The notes below the pieces were generated by a model. The model did not search any database and was not told where the DNA came from. It saw nothing but the letters and a program-made list of their open reading frames with translations. Shown here piece by piece: positions 35,756 through 45,091 of a DNA stretch of 64,000 nt. The position numbers and the translations under genes were made by a program. Source of the stretch: Geobacter sp. DSM 9736 (lineage in GTDB: Bacteria; Desulfobacterota; Desulfuromonadia; Geobacterales; Geobacteraceae); NCBI RefSeq assembly GCF_900187405.1, contig NZ_LT896716.1, positions 806,001 to 870,000 on the forward strand. Direction: 5' to 3'. The number at the start of each line of letters is the position of its first letter. Positions within the stretch are counted from its first letter, which is position 1.

Positions 35756-37147
35756 ATGCTCATGTCTAAGAAGATTATCATCCCCGTGCTCTTGATCGCC
35801 GTTGTTGCGGCAGGTGGCGGAGGCTACTACCTCTGGAATGCCAAAGCTCAGAAGGCCGGTGCACAGGGAACGACAAAAGCGGAAAACGCCAAGGAACTCT
35901 ACACCTGTCCGATGCACCCCTTCATCATCAAAGACAAGCCGGGCTCCTGCCCCATCTGCGGGATGACGCTTGTCAAGAAGGTGGAGGGGGCACAGGCGGA
36001 CGCAAAAACGATGGAGATGCTAGGCCACGTTTCCATGTCCCCGACCCAGATGGTCATCACTAACGTCGCTACGACGGCGGTGAAGGAAATCCCTCTCGAT
36101 AAGGATATCAATGCAGTCGGTATAGTCCAGTACGATCAGCGCCGCCAAGCGAAGGTCACCGCCTGGGTTGCGGGCAGGATCGACCAGCTTCTTGTCAATG
36201 CCGTCGGTGATTACGTAAGCAAGAGCAAACCAGTCGCTCTGGTTTACTCGCCCGATCTGGTGGCGGCACAGCAGGAATACCTTCTCGCGTTGAGAAGCAG
36301 GGACCGGTTGAAGGATTCGCCCATAGCATCCATATCCCAGGGGGGCGCGGGACTCGTTTCCTCTGCTAAGCAGCGCCTGCTGCTTCTCGGAGTTAAAGAG
36401 CAGCAGCTTGCAGCTCTGGAAAAAGGGGGACAGCCCAACATCAGATTACCGATTTACACGCCCCTCTCCGGAATCGTGATCGAGAAAATGGCTCTGGAAG
36501 GGCAATATGTCAACATGGGAGAACCCCTCTTTGCTATAGCGGATCTCTCCACCGTGTGGGTCGAGGTAGAGGTTTATGAGAATGAATTTCCCTTTGTGAA
36601 GGTTGGACAGCGGGTGGAGGTGACTTCTCAGTCGTATCCGGAGAAGACGTTTTCTGGACGCGTCTCTTACATCTATCCGTTCCTTGATCCGAAGACGCGG
36701 ACGGTAAAGGTGAGGGTCGAAATACCGAACCCCGGACTCAAGCTCAAGCCCGATATGTACGTGAACGCTAGGGTTAAGACGCCGCTGGGCCGTACCCTTG
36801 CTGTGCCGATTGCTGCTGTTATCGATACGGGCAAGCGGCAGGTGGCCTGGGTCGAAATGAAACCGGGAATGTTCGAGCCGCGTGAGGTTAAGGTAGGGGC
36901 GAGGACGGCCGATTACGTGCAGATCCTTGAAGGCCTGAAGCCGGGAGAGAAGGTCGCTTCCAGCGGCGGTTACCTGATCGACTCGGAGGCCCAGTTGAAA
37001 GGTGGGTCCGGAGGACACGCCGGCCACGGTGAGAAAAAGAAGGAAGATAAGGGAGCACAGGCTCCGGCGGGAGGGCATGAAGGTCACGGCGGCGCCGCTC
37101 CGGCTGAAAAGAAGAACGACATAAAGATGGATGATATGAAGATGTGA
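35756..37147 (+). CDS. cusB: CusB-type periplasmic membrane-fusion protein
   Basis: 463 residues. The ATG at 35756 fits AGAGG spacing better than the ATG two codons upstream. N-terminal anchor (IIIPVLLIAVVAAGGGGYYLW), a heavy-metal-binding module (YTCPMHPFIIKDKPGSCPIC), then HlyD-like barrel-sandwich and β-barrel segments (VWVEVEVYENEFPFVKVGQR) and a His/Lys-rich tail with GGHAGHGEKKK and GGHEGHGG. It links the RND pump to the outer-membrane duct and hands over Cu(I)/Ag(I). Confidence 0.93.
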   Translation: MLMSKKIIIPVLLIAVVAAGGGGYYLWNAKAQKAGAQGTTKAENAKELYTCPMHPFIIKDKPGSCPICGMTLVKKVEGAQADAKTMEMLGHVSMSPTQMVITNVATTAVKEIPLDKDINAVGIVQYDQRRQAKVTAWVAGRIDQLLVNAVGDYVSKSKPVALVYSPDLVAAQQEYLLALRSRDRLKDSPIASISQGGAGLVSSAKQRLLLLGVKEQQLAALEKGGQPNIRLPIYTPLSGIVIEKMALEGQYVNMGEPLFAIADLSTVWVEVEVYENEFPFVKVGQRVEVTSQSYPEKTFSGRVSYIYPFLDPKTRTVKVRVEIPNPGLKLKPDMYVNARVKTPLGRTLAVPIAAVIDTGKRQVAWVEMKPGMFEPREVKVGARTADYVQILEGLKPGEKVASSGGYLIDSEAQLKGGSGGHAGHGEKKKEDKGAQAPAGGHEGHGGAAPAEKKNDIKMDDMKM

Positions 37148-37222
37148 TTACGCTGCGTGCCTGATGTCGGCCTAGCCGTAATACAATTGAACACTAGCAC
37201 GTCGCGCTAACGAGGTTTTTCA

Positions 37223-40200
37223 ATGATCGAAAGAGTTATCGAATATTCCGCGAAGAACCGGATCATCATCTTCATGATCTACGGGCTCATCATCGCTTGG
37301 GGAATCTGGGCTGTCTACAAGACTCCCGTCGATGCAATTCCCGACCTATCTGACAACCAGGTTATCGTCTTCACCGAGTATCCCGGGCGGTCTCCCCAGG
37401 TGGTGGAGGACCAGGTTACCTATCCGCTGGCGGTGAATCTCCAGGGGCTGCCGCAGGTGCGGGCGGTGCGTGCCTCCTCGGCTTTCGGCTTCTCGATGAT
37501 TTATGTGATCTTCGAAGATAAGGCAGATATCTATTGGGCGAGAACACGGGTTCTGGAGCGGCTGAATTATGCAGCTTCGCTTCTGCCGCCTAACGTGCGG
37601 CCGACCCTCGGCCCCGACGGCACCGGCGTTGGGCATGTCTTCTGGTATACCCTTGAAGGAAAAGGGTACGACCTGGAACAACTGAGAACTCTTCAGGACT
37701 GGTTCGTCCGCTATCAGCTCAATACAGTCCAGGGGGTAGCGGAAGTCGCCTCCATTGGTGGCTTCGTAAGGGAATACCAGATCGACCTAGATCCCAACAG
37801 GCTCTTTTCATACAAAATAACCACTGGACAGGTGATGGAGGCGGTGCAGCGCTCCAATAAGGACGTCGGCGGTCGGCTCCTGGAGCAGTCGGATGCCGAG
37901 TATCTCATCCGTGGCAAAGGCTACGTCAAGTCCACCAAAGACCTTGAAGATATAGTCGTCGGCGCCGACATGCGCGGCACTCCCATCTACGTCAGGAACC
38001 TCGGTACTGTACAACTGGGAGGTGCCATTCGCCGCGGCCTGCTGGACATGAACGGCGAGGGGGAGGCAGTTGGCGGAATTGTCGTCATGCGCTACGGCGA
38101 GAATGCTCATGACGTCATCCATCGGGTGAAGGAAAAGATTGCTGCTCTGGAGAAGGGTCTTCCTCCAGGAGTCAAGATCATGGTCTCCTATGATCGCTCT
38201 GACCTTATCATGCGGGCAGTGGATACACTGAAGAAAGCTCTGTTGGAGGAGTCGGTCGTAGTTTCGCTCGTTATCCTCGTCTTCCTCTTGCACTTCACCA
38301 GTTCTCTCGTGGTGGTGATAACCCTCCCCATTGCAGTTCTCTTTTCATTCATAACGATGAAGTTGATGGGGGTCACTTCCAACATCATGTCTCTCGGCGG
38401 CATTGCAATCGCCATTGGCGTTCTGGTCGATGCCGGCGTAATCATGGTGGAAAACTGTTACCGGCATCTATCGGAGACGCCACCCGAAGAGCGGAAAGAG
38501 CGGCGGTTGGAAATTGTCATCTCCTCTGCCAAGCAGGTTGGAAGGGCTATTTTCTTCTCACTTGCCATAATAGTTCTTTCGTTCGTGCCTGTTTTCCTGC
38601 TTGAAGGCCAGGAAGGAAAACTTTTTCACCCTCTCGCGTTCACCAAGACTTTTTCCATGATGGGGTCGGCAATAATTGCCATCACCCTCGTGCCAGTACT
38701 GATGTATTACTTCATGCGCGGGAAGATGCCGAAGGAGGAGTCCAACCCGGTCTCGATGTTCTTCATCCGGCTCTACTCGCCTGTAATACGATGGTGCCTT
38801 AAGTTCAAAAAGAGCACTATAGCACTTAACATAGCCGCTCTTGCGCTCGCCATTCCCATGTTCATGTCGATCGGATCTGAATTCATGCCGCCACTCGATG
38901 AGGGCTCACTGCTCTACATGCCGGTGACGCTTCCCAATATCTCCATCAGCGAAGCTAAGCGTCTCATCCAGGTGCAGGACAAGATAATCAAAAGCGTACC
39001 GGAGGTGGAGCACGTGCTGGGCAAGGTGGGGCGCGCTGAGACTTCGACGGACCCAGCGCCTGTGTCCATGTTCGAGAGCATCATCATTCTGAAGGACAAG
39101 GACAAATGGCGGGCGGGAATGACAAAGGCGGACATCGTCGCCGAACTGGATGCGAAGCTTCAGCAGATCGGCGTCAGAAACGGCTGGACGCAACCAATCA
39201 TCAACCGAATTAACATGCTCTCCACTGGGGTGCGGACAGACCTAGGAGTGAAGATTTTCGGTAACGACCTGAATGTTCTCAAGGATCTGGCAGTGCAGGC
39301 TGAGGGCATTCTGAAGACGGTTCCCGGGGCTGCGGATGTTGTAGCCGAACGCGTTACCGGTGGGAATTATCTCGACATCGACATCGACCGTGAAGCGGCA
39401 GCGCGTTACGGTATCAAGGTTGGGGATATCCAGGACGTGATCGAGACCGCGCTAGGCGGCGAGATGCTTACGACGTCAGTGGAAGGGCGCAATCGCTTTC
39501 CGATCAGGCTCCGCTACATGCGCGACTATCGGGACGACATCCCGTCCATTCAGCGGATCTTGGTCTCGGGAATGAGTGGTGAAACTCCGGTGCAGGTTCC
39601 TCTTTCCCAGGTGACGAAGCTTAACGTTTCTACGGGTGCTCCCGAGATCAACAGCGAAGGGGGACTGCTCCGCTCCATCGTCTTCCTCAATGTGCGCGGA
39701 CGCGACATGGGAGGCTTTGTCGGTGAGGCCAAGCAGGTGCTGGAGAAGCAGCTGAAGCTGCCTGCCGGCTACTATGTCGCATGGTCGGGGCAGTGGGAGA
39801 ATCAGATCAGGGCGAAGGAGCGCCTCCGCATCCTCGTTCCCGCCGGGATGCTGATCATATTCATCCTGCTTTACTTCACGTTCCACTCAGCCCTCGAAGC
39901 AAGCATGGTTATGCTGTCGGTGCCGTTTGCTCTGGTGGGAGGGGTCTATTTAGTCTGGCTCCTCGGCTATAATATGTCCGTAGCTGTATGGGTGGGCTTT
40001 ATTGCGCTCTACGGGGTGGCGGTGGAGACGGGCGTGGTGATGGTCATCTACCTCCACGAGGCGTTAGACAAGAAGCTTATCAACGGTCCGTGTACAGAGC
40101 AGGACATTTATGACGCGACATTCGAAGGGGCGGTGCTGCGGCTTAGGCCGAAGCTGATGACGGTGGCGGTGGCACTGATCGGTCTCGTTCCTATCATGTG

Positions 40201-40369
40201 GTCGTCAGGTACCGGTGCGGACGTGATGAAGCCTATCGCCGCGCCGATGATCGGAGGGATGATCTCGTCAGCGATACATGTTCTCATCATGACGCCGGTC
40301 ATCTTCGTGCTGATGAAAAAACATGACCTGAAGAAGGGGAGGCTGCACTATTCCGGGATGAAGCATTAG
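37223..40369 (+). CDS. cusA: CusA/CzcA-type RND heavy-metal efflux pump
   Basis: 1048 residues, full length for heavy-metal RND pumps, with about 12 membrane helices. Motifs: N-terminal PVDAIPDLSDNQVIVFTEYP, WARTRVLERL, the proton relay helix LGGIAIAIGVLVDAGVIM (D/A pattern of the HME subfamily) and a second half starting SIGSEFMPPLDEGSLLYMP. It uses proton flow to export metal from periplasm and cytoplasm. The gene order C-B-A and the CusB metal module favour Cu/Ag, but Co/Zn/Cd pumps share this family. Confidence 0.94.
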   Translation: MIERVIEYSAKNRIIIFMIYGLIIAWGIWAVYKTPVDAIPDLSDNQVIVFTEYPGRSPQVVEDQVTYPLAVNLQGLPQVRAVRASSAFGFSMIYVIFEDKADIYWARTRVLERLNYAASLLPPNVRPTLGPDGTGVGHVFWYTLEGKGYDLEQLRTLQDWFVRYQLNTVQGVAEVASIGGFVREYQIDLDPNRLFSYKITTGQVMEAVQRSNKDVGGRLLEQSDAEYLIRGKGYVKSTKDLEDIVVGADMRGTPIYVRNLGTVQLGGAIRRGLLDMNGEGEAVGGIVVMRYGENAHDVIHRVKEKIAALEKGLPPGVKIMVSYDRSDLIMRAVDTLKKALLEESVVVSLVILVFLLHFTSSLVVVITLPIAVLFSFITMKLMGVTSNIMSLGGIAIAIGVLVDAGVIMVENCYRHLSETPPEERKERRLEIVISSAKQVGRAIFFSLAIIVLSFVPVFLLEGQEGKLFHPLAFTKTFSMMGSAIIAITLVPVLMYYFMRGKMPKEESNPVSMFFIRLYSPVIRWCLKFKKSTIALNIAALALAIPMFMSIGSEFMPPLDEGSLLYMPVTLPNISISEAKRLIQVQDKIIKSVPEVEHVLGKVGRAETSTDPAPVSMFESIIILKDKDKWRAGMTKADIVAELDAKLQQIGVRNGWTQPIINRINMLSTGVRTDLGVKIFGNDLNVLKDLAVQAEGILKTVPGAADVVAERVTGGNYLDIDIDREAAARYGIKVGDIQDVIETALGGEMLTTSVEGRNRFPIRLRYMRDYRDDIPSIQRILVSGMSGETPVQVPLSQVTKLNVSTGAPEINSEGGLLRSIVFLNVRGRDMGGFVGEAKQVLEKQLKLPAGYYVAWSGQWENQIRAKERLRILVPAGMLIIFILLYFTFHSALEASMVMLSVPFALVGGVYLVWLLGYNMSVAVWVGFIALYGVAVETGVVMVIYLHEALDKKLINGPCTEQDIYDATFEGAVLRLRPKLMTVAVALIGLVPIMWSSGTGADVMKPIAAPMIGGMISSAIHVLIMTPVIFVLMKKHDLKKGRLHYSGMKH

Positions 40370-40439
40370 CAGGCTTCAATCTTCGCACTATCGGCGCCGG
40401 TTGCTAAGGTGGGAAATTACAAACAAAAGGAGAGAAGGA

Positions 40440-40904
40440 ATGAAAAAACTCACAGCAGTCATCGCAGTAGCATCTCTGGCCCTGGGTGTTCCCGCAGTTC
40501 ATGCAGCCATGGATCATGGCTCAATGAAGATGGATCACGGCAAGCATGGGGACGCAGCTCACGAGGAAGTGGTTGACGGAGTAAAGGTTACTTTCAAAGT
40601 AATGAGCATGGCGGAACACATGAAGGCCATGAAGATGGAGATGCCGAAGGGAATGAAGGAGACCCATCACGTCGCGGTGGAATTTAAGGACGCCAAAACC
40701 GGGAAGCCGATCACTGAGGGAGTCGTGACGGTAAAGGTGCAGGCTCCCGACAAGACCGAACAAACGAAAGACCTGATGGCGATGGAAGGTCACTTCGGAG
40801 CGGACTTCGTTATGGACAAGAAGGGGAAATATGGAGTCATGTCGAAATTCAAGGTCAAAGACGACAAGGTACGGAGTTCCAAGTTCTGGTACACCGTGAA
40901 ATAA
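40440..40904 (+). CDS. Periplasmic YtkA/FixH-like copper-associated protein
   Basis: 154 residues from the ATG at 40440 (AAGGAG site). Signal peptide KLTAVIAVASLALGVPAVHA. The mature N-terminus is Met/His-rich (MDHGSMKMDHGKHGDAAH), followed by a β-rich domain (TFKVMSMAEHMKAMKMEM, VAVEFKDAKTGKPITEGVVT). It follows cusA and probably ends the operon. It resembles the protein at 12.4 kb. A copper-binding role is inferred from composition. Confidence 0.75.
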   Translation: MKKLTAVIAVASLALGVPAVHAAMDHGSMKMDHGKHGDAAHEEVVDGVKVTFKVMSMAEHMKAMKMEMPKGMKETHHVAVEFKDAKTGKPITEGVVTVKVQAPDKTEQTKDLMAMEGHFGADFVMDKKGKYGVMSKFKVKDDKVRSSKFWYTVK

Positions 40905-40926
40905 AGAAACGCTCTCTTGGCTGTTA

Positions 40927-40964
40927 ACGGCGCACCGCAGATGTGACTGTTTGCGGTGCGCCGT
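40927..40964 (+). terminator. Hairpin after the efflux operon
   Basis: Perfect 13-bp stem ACGGCGCACCGCA (40927–40939) with TGCGGTGCGCCGT (40952–40964), 12-nt loop, just after the stop codon. There is no clear U-tract, but position and stem strength fit a terminator or 3' stabiliser. The 150 bp after it is AT-rich with no gene. Confidence 0.65.
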
Positions 40965-41117
40965 ACTCAAATAAGTGAATGATCTGTCACCCTGTGGACA
41001 AGTATGTCAATTTTCTTGACCAAATCCGTAAAGAATGGCGCGACGACGACCTGACAATATAACTTTAGAAGGATACACTCATAAACTTTACCCAAAACTG
41101 CCAATTAAGGGGCAAAC

Positions 41118-41897
41118 ATGCGAATGTTACCTGCGTTTCTGTTGGTACTGCTTTTCCAGGCCGGAACGGTTCAAGGCGATGAGCCAAAAAGAATAAATAC
41201 TGACAATAACGCGCCCCCTCTTTCTTATTATGAAGATTTCAATCAGCAGCCTAACGTGTTCCTTATGGATATGGTTCGGGGAATGAAGCCTGGGAAGGCG
41301 CTTGATGTGGCCATGGGCACGGGGCGAAATGCCGTCTACTTGGGCACCCTTGGGTGGGATGTGACCGGGTTTGACATTTCCGAAATGGATATAAGGATAG
41401 CTGTTGAGAAAGCCAGAGAGGCCGGTACAAAGATAAATACCGTAGCCCAGGATGTTGCTACTTTTGATTTTGGAAAAAACCAATGGGATTTGGTCGTTCT
41501 TTCTTATGTGCCTTTCGCCCGTGTTATAGTTGATAAAGTCCATGAAAGCCTAAAACCCGGCGGTGTTGTCATGTTGGAGTTTTTTCACCGTGACAGCCTG
41601 AAAATGCGGTTATTAGCTCACGATTTAACCTTTGCAGATAACGAGTTGTTGCAGATATTTTCCAAATATCGAATTTTGCACTACGAAGATGTACTTGCGA
41701 AACAAGATTGGGGCCTTTCCCATGGCTCTAATAATCGTTTGGTCCGATTATGGGCGCAAAAAAAAGATCTACTATCACCCGCAGAATGTACCTTGGAAGA
41801 CAGGCCGTATCCGGAGGAAGCGGAAGTATGCTGGCATGGAACGAAAGTCGTATGCTCCCGGGCGGGATGGGTTACAAAAGCCGGTAAATGTGGTTAA
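41118..41897 (+). CDS. SAM-dependent methyltransferase-like protein with a signal peptide
   Basis: 259 residues, ATG at 41118 after AAGGGG. The first ~21 residues (MRMLPAFLLVLLFQAGTVQG) look like a cleavable signal. The rest is a class-I methyltransferase fold: motif I ALDVAMGTGRNAVYL, motif II region VTGFDISEMDI, and VVLSYVPFA with LKPGGVVMLEF. The C-terminus has three cysteines (VCWHGTKVVC and GKC), as expected in an oxidising compartment. An exported methyltransferase is odd because SAM is cytoplasmic. It may be a thiopurine/tellurite-type detoxifier with a mis-set start, or a truly periplasmic protein with a different ligand. Confidence 0.7.
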   Translation: MRMLPAFLLVLLFQAGTVQGDEPKRINTDNNAPPLSYYEDFNQQPNVFLMDMVRGMKPGKALDVAMGTGRNAVYLGTLGWDVTGFDISEMDIRIAVEKAREAGTKINTVAQDVATFDFGKNQWDLVVLSYVPFARVIVDKVHESLKPGGVVMLEFFHRDSLKMRLLAHDLTFADNELLQIFSKYRILHYEDVLAKQDWGLSHGSNNRLVRLWAQKKDLLSPAECTLEDRPYPEEAEVCWHGTKVVCSRAGWVTKAGKCG

Positions 41898-41939
41898 TAT
41901 AACTACAACACTTACTGGGAAGAAAAAGAGGAGAGTACG

Positions 41940-42866
41940 GTGTCCATTATGCATCGCCGATTTTTGTTTCCGATAATCATGCTTCTTGCTCTACAGACCG
42001 CTGCTTGCCGTAATCAGGATACTTCGCAGGGCGCAAGACCTGCCAAGATCTCAGCAACAAAAGCTTATGAAAAATATTTCGGCCCAACTCCCACTACTGA
42101 CAAAGGGACCTGCTATGCCTTCGTCATTTATTTCCCTTCGGCCAAGGAGCCGGGGAAAATCGTGCCATTTCCGTTTTTCACCTTCGACGAGAAGACCATG
42201 AAGAAGGTGGCAGTGGAGCGGCTGTTGGGCGGAATGGACGAGGGAAGCTACAAGGGGGAGATCCTTCAGCCGCTCAACCCGGGCACCCACCTGCTGGACC
42301 TTATCGAAGAGAGGGGGACGGTTACCGTCAACTTCAGCAAGGAAATCCTTGATTCCCCAGGAGACAAGGCTGCGGAACGTGCGCTCCTGAATGCCCTGGC
42401 TCTGTCCGTTCTTCAATTTCCAGGTATCAAGGATATCCGGGTGCAGGTAGATGGAAAAGAGAAAGGAACCGTGGGTGGCAAAGATGTGGCACGTTTTCTC
42501 GGGAACGGCGGGCTGACGACGCAACCACTCGTTCCCGACGAAGATGCGGTGGCGCAACTTCCTCCACCAAGGCTCCTGAGCATTACCGCAGTCAAGGACA
42601 AGGGAGCGAAGGATGTGGAAGAGGTTAACGCCTATTTCGACCGGCCGGTGGACATCAAAGAGATAAAGATCGCCGGCAGGAACGACGTTCCCTTTGAAGG
42701 TGAAGTCTACCACTCGGTATTTGATATGGCTGCGGTTCTCAAGCCCAAGGATGCTACCCTGTTCAAGGCGGGGATGCCGGTGAAGGTACGGTGGAAGGCG
42801 GTGGACAAGCTCGGACGGAGCGGGGAAGGAGATCAGGAGTTTCTCCTGGAGGTGAAGGAGCATTGA
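41940..42866 (+). CDS. GerMN-domain lipoprotein
   Basis: 308 residues starting at GTG (AGGAGAG site). Signal peptide ends in lipobox-like LALQTAAC. Residues ~90–180 (KVAVERLLGGMDEGSYKGEI, TVNFSKEIL, ALSVLQFPGIKDIRVQVDG) match the GerMN (sporulation/germination) domain found in lipoproteins of non-sporulating bacteria too. A C-terminal β-rich domain follows. Cell-envelope role likely; function unknown. Confidence 0.75.
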   Translation: MSIMHRRFLFPIIMLLALQTAACRNQDTSQGARPAKISATKAYEKYFGPTPTTDKGTCYAFVIYFPSAKEPGKIVPFPFFTFDEKTMKKVAVERLLGGMDEGSYKGEILQPLNPGTHLLDLIEERGTVTVNFSKEILDSPGDKAAERALLNALALSVLQFPGIKDIRVQVDGKEKGTVGGKDVARFLGNGGLTTQPLVPDEDAVAQLPPPRLLSITAVKDKGAKDVEEVNAYFDRPVDIKEIKIAGRNDVPFEGEVYHSVFDMAAVLKPKDATLFKAGMPVKVRWKAVDKLGRSGEGDQEFLLEVKEH

Positions 42867-42869
42867 GTT

Positions 42870-43103
42870 ATGATGATCCGAGTGATTTATAACGACCAAA
42901 GTGCGGGGATGGTTGCAGATTACCAACTGGACGACCTCATAAATGCTGGCAAAATTGTAGCATTTCACCGGACCGACGGATGGGTTTCGGTTGAGCAGGG
43001 TCCCCTGCGGGGCAGGGGGGAGGCCCCGGGTTCTTACGAAGGACCTGAACGCAGAAGAAAGAACACAAAATCCTGTAAAGTAAAGATAGCGGAGAAGCAA
43101 TGA
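42870..43103 (+). CDS. Small conserved-type protein ending in a GPERRR motif
   Basis: 77 residues. It starts with two adjacent ATGs. A small β-type fold is suggested by MIRVIYNDQSAGMVADYQLD and KIVAFHRTDGWVSVEQ, then GPERRRK. I recall similar small proteins in Geobacter with a C-terminal GPERR. The end overlaps the next gene by four bases. Confidence 0.55.
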   Translation: MMIRVIYNDQSAGMVADYQLDDLINAGKIVAFHRTDGWVSVEQGPLRGRGEAPGSYEGPERRRKNTKSCKVKIAEKQ

Positions 43104-43534
43104 ATAGATTCCATATTTATGTTACTTGTCTGGTTGGAACATTGATGTTTATTCAGACTGGGGCATACGCTCATGAAGGCAGTGTTCATGAAATGAGTCA
43201 TGCCAAAGATGCCGCAATGGAGAAACTGCACCGGATGATGCCGGTGTACATGCAGGCCCAGGCGCAGATCGATCAAGCGCTGACAAGCGGAGAATCTGCA
43301 ACCGTTGTTGAGGAAATCGGAAAAATAGCAGCCACAATCCCCGATTTAAAGAATGCAAGACCCCACAAAAATCTAAAAAGAGTCAGCAACTTCAGAAAAA
43401 TTGCCTCGGACTTTGAAGGAGATGTACAAAAAACTGCTATGCTGGTCAATAAAGGAGATCTGGCAGGGGCCAGAGACGCTTTTGAATCCGCGAAAATGCG
43501 TTGTAACCAGTGCCATGCAACGTTCAGGGACTGA
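43100..43534 (+). CDS. Cytochrome c′-like periplasmic protein
   Basis: 144 residues, signal peptide VTCLVGTLMFIQTGAYA. The mature protein is helical and ends with the haem motif CNQCHATFRD close to the C-terminus, as in class-II (c′-type) cytochromes, where the haem is attached near the last helix. It might sense or bind NO/CO, or carry electrons. One haem only. Its start overlaps the preceding stop. Confidence 0.85.
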   Translation: MNRFHIYVTCLVGTLMFIQTGAYAHEGSVHEMSHAKDAAMEKLHRMMPVYMQAQAQIDQALTSGESATVVEEIGKIAATIPDLKNARPHKNLKRVSNFRKIASDFEGDVQKTAMLVNKGDLAGARDAFESAKMRCNQCHATFRD

Positions 43535-43568
43535 AGCCCCTGCTAACCACACCCAGGAGGTGACGGTT

Positions 43569-44213
43569 ATGGCTGAGACCCATCGGTTATCGAGCAGAAT
43601 AGCCGACAGACTCGCGCGGCATCAACGCGATCTTTCGGAGCAGCAGAAACGGATCGACGGTTCAATGAAGGAACTGCTGGAGCAACGGGACCGGCTTTCA
43701 GCCGTTGCCCGTCGCATGATGGAGTCGGTGGTGCATCCCCGCATGGAAGAGCTGATCCGACACTTCGACAATGCCGCCATCATGGACTGTCATGGTGATG
43801 TTGACTTCCACTGCGTCTGCAAGTTCGCTCACACTCCCCGGTTCCCAGCGACTGTTTCGCTGGACCTGGCTCTACTTCCCGGTGAAAGGCATGCGGAACT
43901 GACTGCTCGCTACGAACTCGAGATACTCCCGGTTCTGATGGAATACAAGCGGGATGAAGAAGCGACCTTTCCGTTTGACGGCTCGGATGAGGCGGTCGGC
44001 TTGTGGGTGGAAGGCAAGATCGAGCAGTTCCTCGACGCCTATCTGCGTCTCGAGACTCATCCTCTCTACCAGAAGGACAACCTGGTGACCGACCCGGTAT
44101 GTGGAATGCGAATATCTTCGATTGCGGCTACCAGTAAGGTTGAGTGGCCAGGACATACGATCTATTTCTGCTCCGACGTCTGCAGGGATGCATTTTTGAA
44201 GGAGCAAAAATGA
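43569..44213 (+). CDS. YHS-domain protein with a long N-terminal helical region
   Basis: 214 residues from the ATG at 43569 (AGGAGG site). Residues 1–160 are a helical coiled-coil (LARHQRDLSEQQKRIDGSMK) followed by an α/β part (MDCHGDVDFHCVCKF). The C-terminus is a YHS domain (DPVCGMRI … TIYFCSDVCRDAF). It resembles fusion proteins where YHS brings metal to an enzyme domain I cannot name. It overlaps the next gene (ATGA). Confidence 0.65.
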   Translation: MAETHRLSSRIADRLARHQRDLSEQQKRIDGSMKELLEQRDRLSAVARRMMESVVHPRMEELIRHFDNAAIMDCHGDVDFHCVCKFAHTPRFPATVSLDLALLPGERHAELTARYELEILPVLMEYKRDEEATFPFDGSDEAVGLWVEGKIEQFLDAYLRLETHPLYQKDNLVTDPVCGMRISSIAATSKVEWPGHTIYFCSDVCRDAFLKEQK

Positions 44214-45058
44214 TTAGGTTTTCCCACACCAGGAACGTGGTCATGGCAAGAATCTTCACGGCCTTTCCGTCCCTTGCAGCACGATGGGGACAGCGGCTCC
44301 AGATGAATACATCCCTTGTCCCGTGGGCCGAACCTGGCAAACCGTTAAGAGAAGCGGTCGTGGCACTTGTCACTACTGGCGGTGTACACCTGAAGAGCCA
44401 GAAGCCGTTCGACATGAGCGACTCAAACGGCGACGCCTCTTTTCGAGAAATCCCTGTGTCCACCCCACGAGAAGCTCTCACCATAACCCACGATTACTAC
44501 GACCACCGCGATGCGGACACAGACGTGAACCTCGTTCTGCCGGTCGAGAGGCTCCAGGAACTGGTTGAGAGAGGCGTGGTAGGAGCGTTGCATCCTGTGG
44601 CCTATGCGTTCATGGGACATATCGATGACCCACATCTCAATACCTTGGTCAGGATTTCAGGTCCTGAAGTAGCCGGTAAGCTCGCCGATGCCAAAGTTGA
44701 CTACGTATTGCTGGTGCCGGCCTGAGGGAGCTGCAACCGGTCCGTGGGGCTGGTAGCTCGTGCAATCGAATCGGTAGGCATTTCTACAGTGTGCCTCTCA
44801 ATCGTCAGGGAGGTTACAGAAAAGACGCCTCCTCCAAGGGCGCTTTATCTTCGCTTCCCGTTTGGCCATGCGCTTGGGGAGCCGGGCAACATCGAGCAGC
44901 AGCTCACAGTTCTCTCCTTAGCATTCCGTCTTATCTTTGAGGCTGAACGGCCTGGGGTGATTAGGAATGCCGGCCTGCACTGGAAGAGAGAGATGTATCC
45001 TCCTCCCGATTGGGAGGCGTTCGGGCAACTTGGCCCGGTAACAAAACGAGCTGGCTAG
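44210..45058 (+). CDS. GrdB/PrdB-family reductase subunit, probable selenoprotein (in-frame TGA at 44723)
   Basis: The family is recognised by HTRNVVMARIFTAFPSLAAR, VALVTTGGVHLKSQKPFDM and VGLVARAIESVGISTVCLSI, as in glycine/sarcosine/betaine and D-proline reductase selenoprotein B. The frame is broken only by a TGA at 44723–44725, giving LVPA-U-GSCNRSVGL if read as selenocysteine. That is a U-x-x-C redox motif at the spot where the family has its active site. The downstream half continues in the same frame to 45058, 282 residues in all with Sec172. A hairpin just after the TGA resembles a bacterial SECIS. The alternative is a nonsense mutation. Confidence 0.8.
44726..44760 (+). promoter_or_regulatory. 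Candidate bacterial SECIS hairpin
   Basis: Starting right after the TGA, GAGCT (44728–44732) pairs with AGCTC (44754–44758); inside, ACC pairs with GGT, and GGTCC with GGGCT (with wobble), leaving a short GTG loop. This location just downstream of UGA is where SelB-binding hairpins sit in bacteria. Confidence 0.45.
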
Positions 45059-45091
45059 GGATCCAAGAGATCATAAAAAAGGGAGCAAGAA

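Noticed and set aside
40981-41117. Riboswitch upstream of the methyltransferase-like gene
   Set aside because: No conserved aptamer core or expression platform could be recognised.
44144-44725. Reading the GrdB/PrdB-family gene as a separate short protein ending at TGA
   Set aside because: The reading frame and the family similarity continue directly past TGA; I treat it as Sec or, failing that, as a nonsense mutation.
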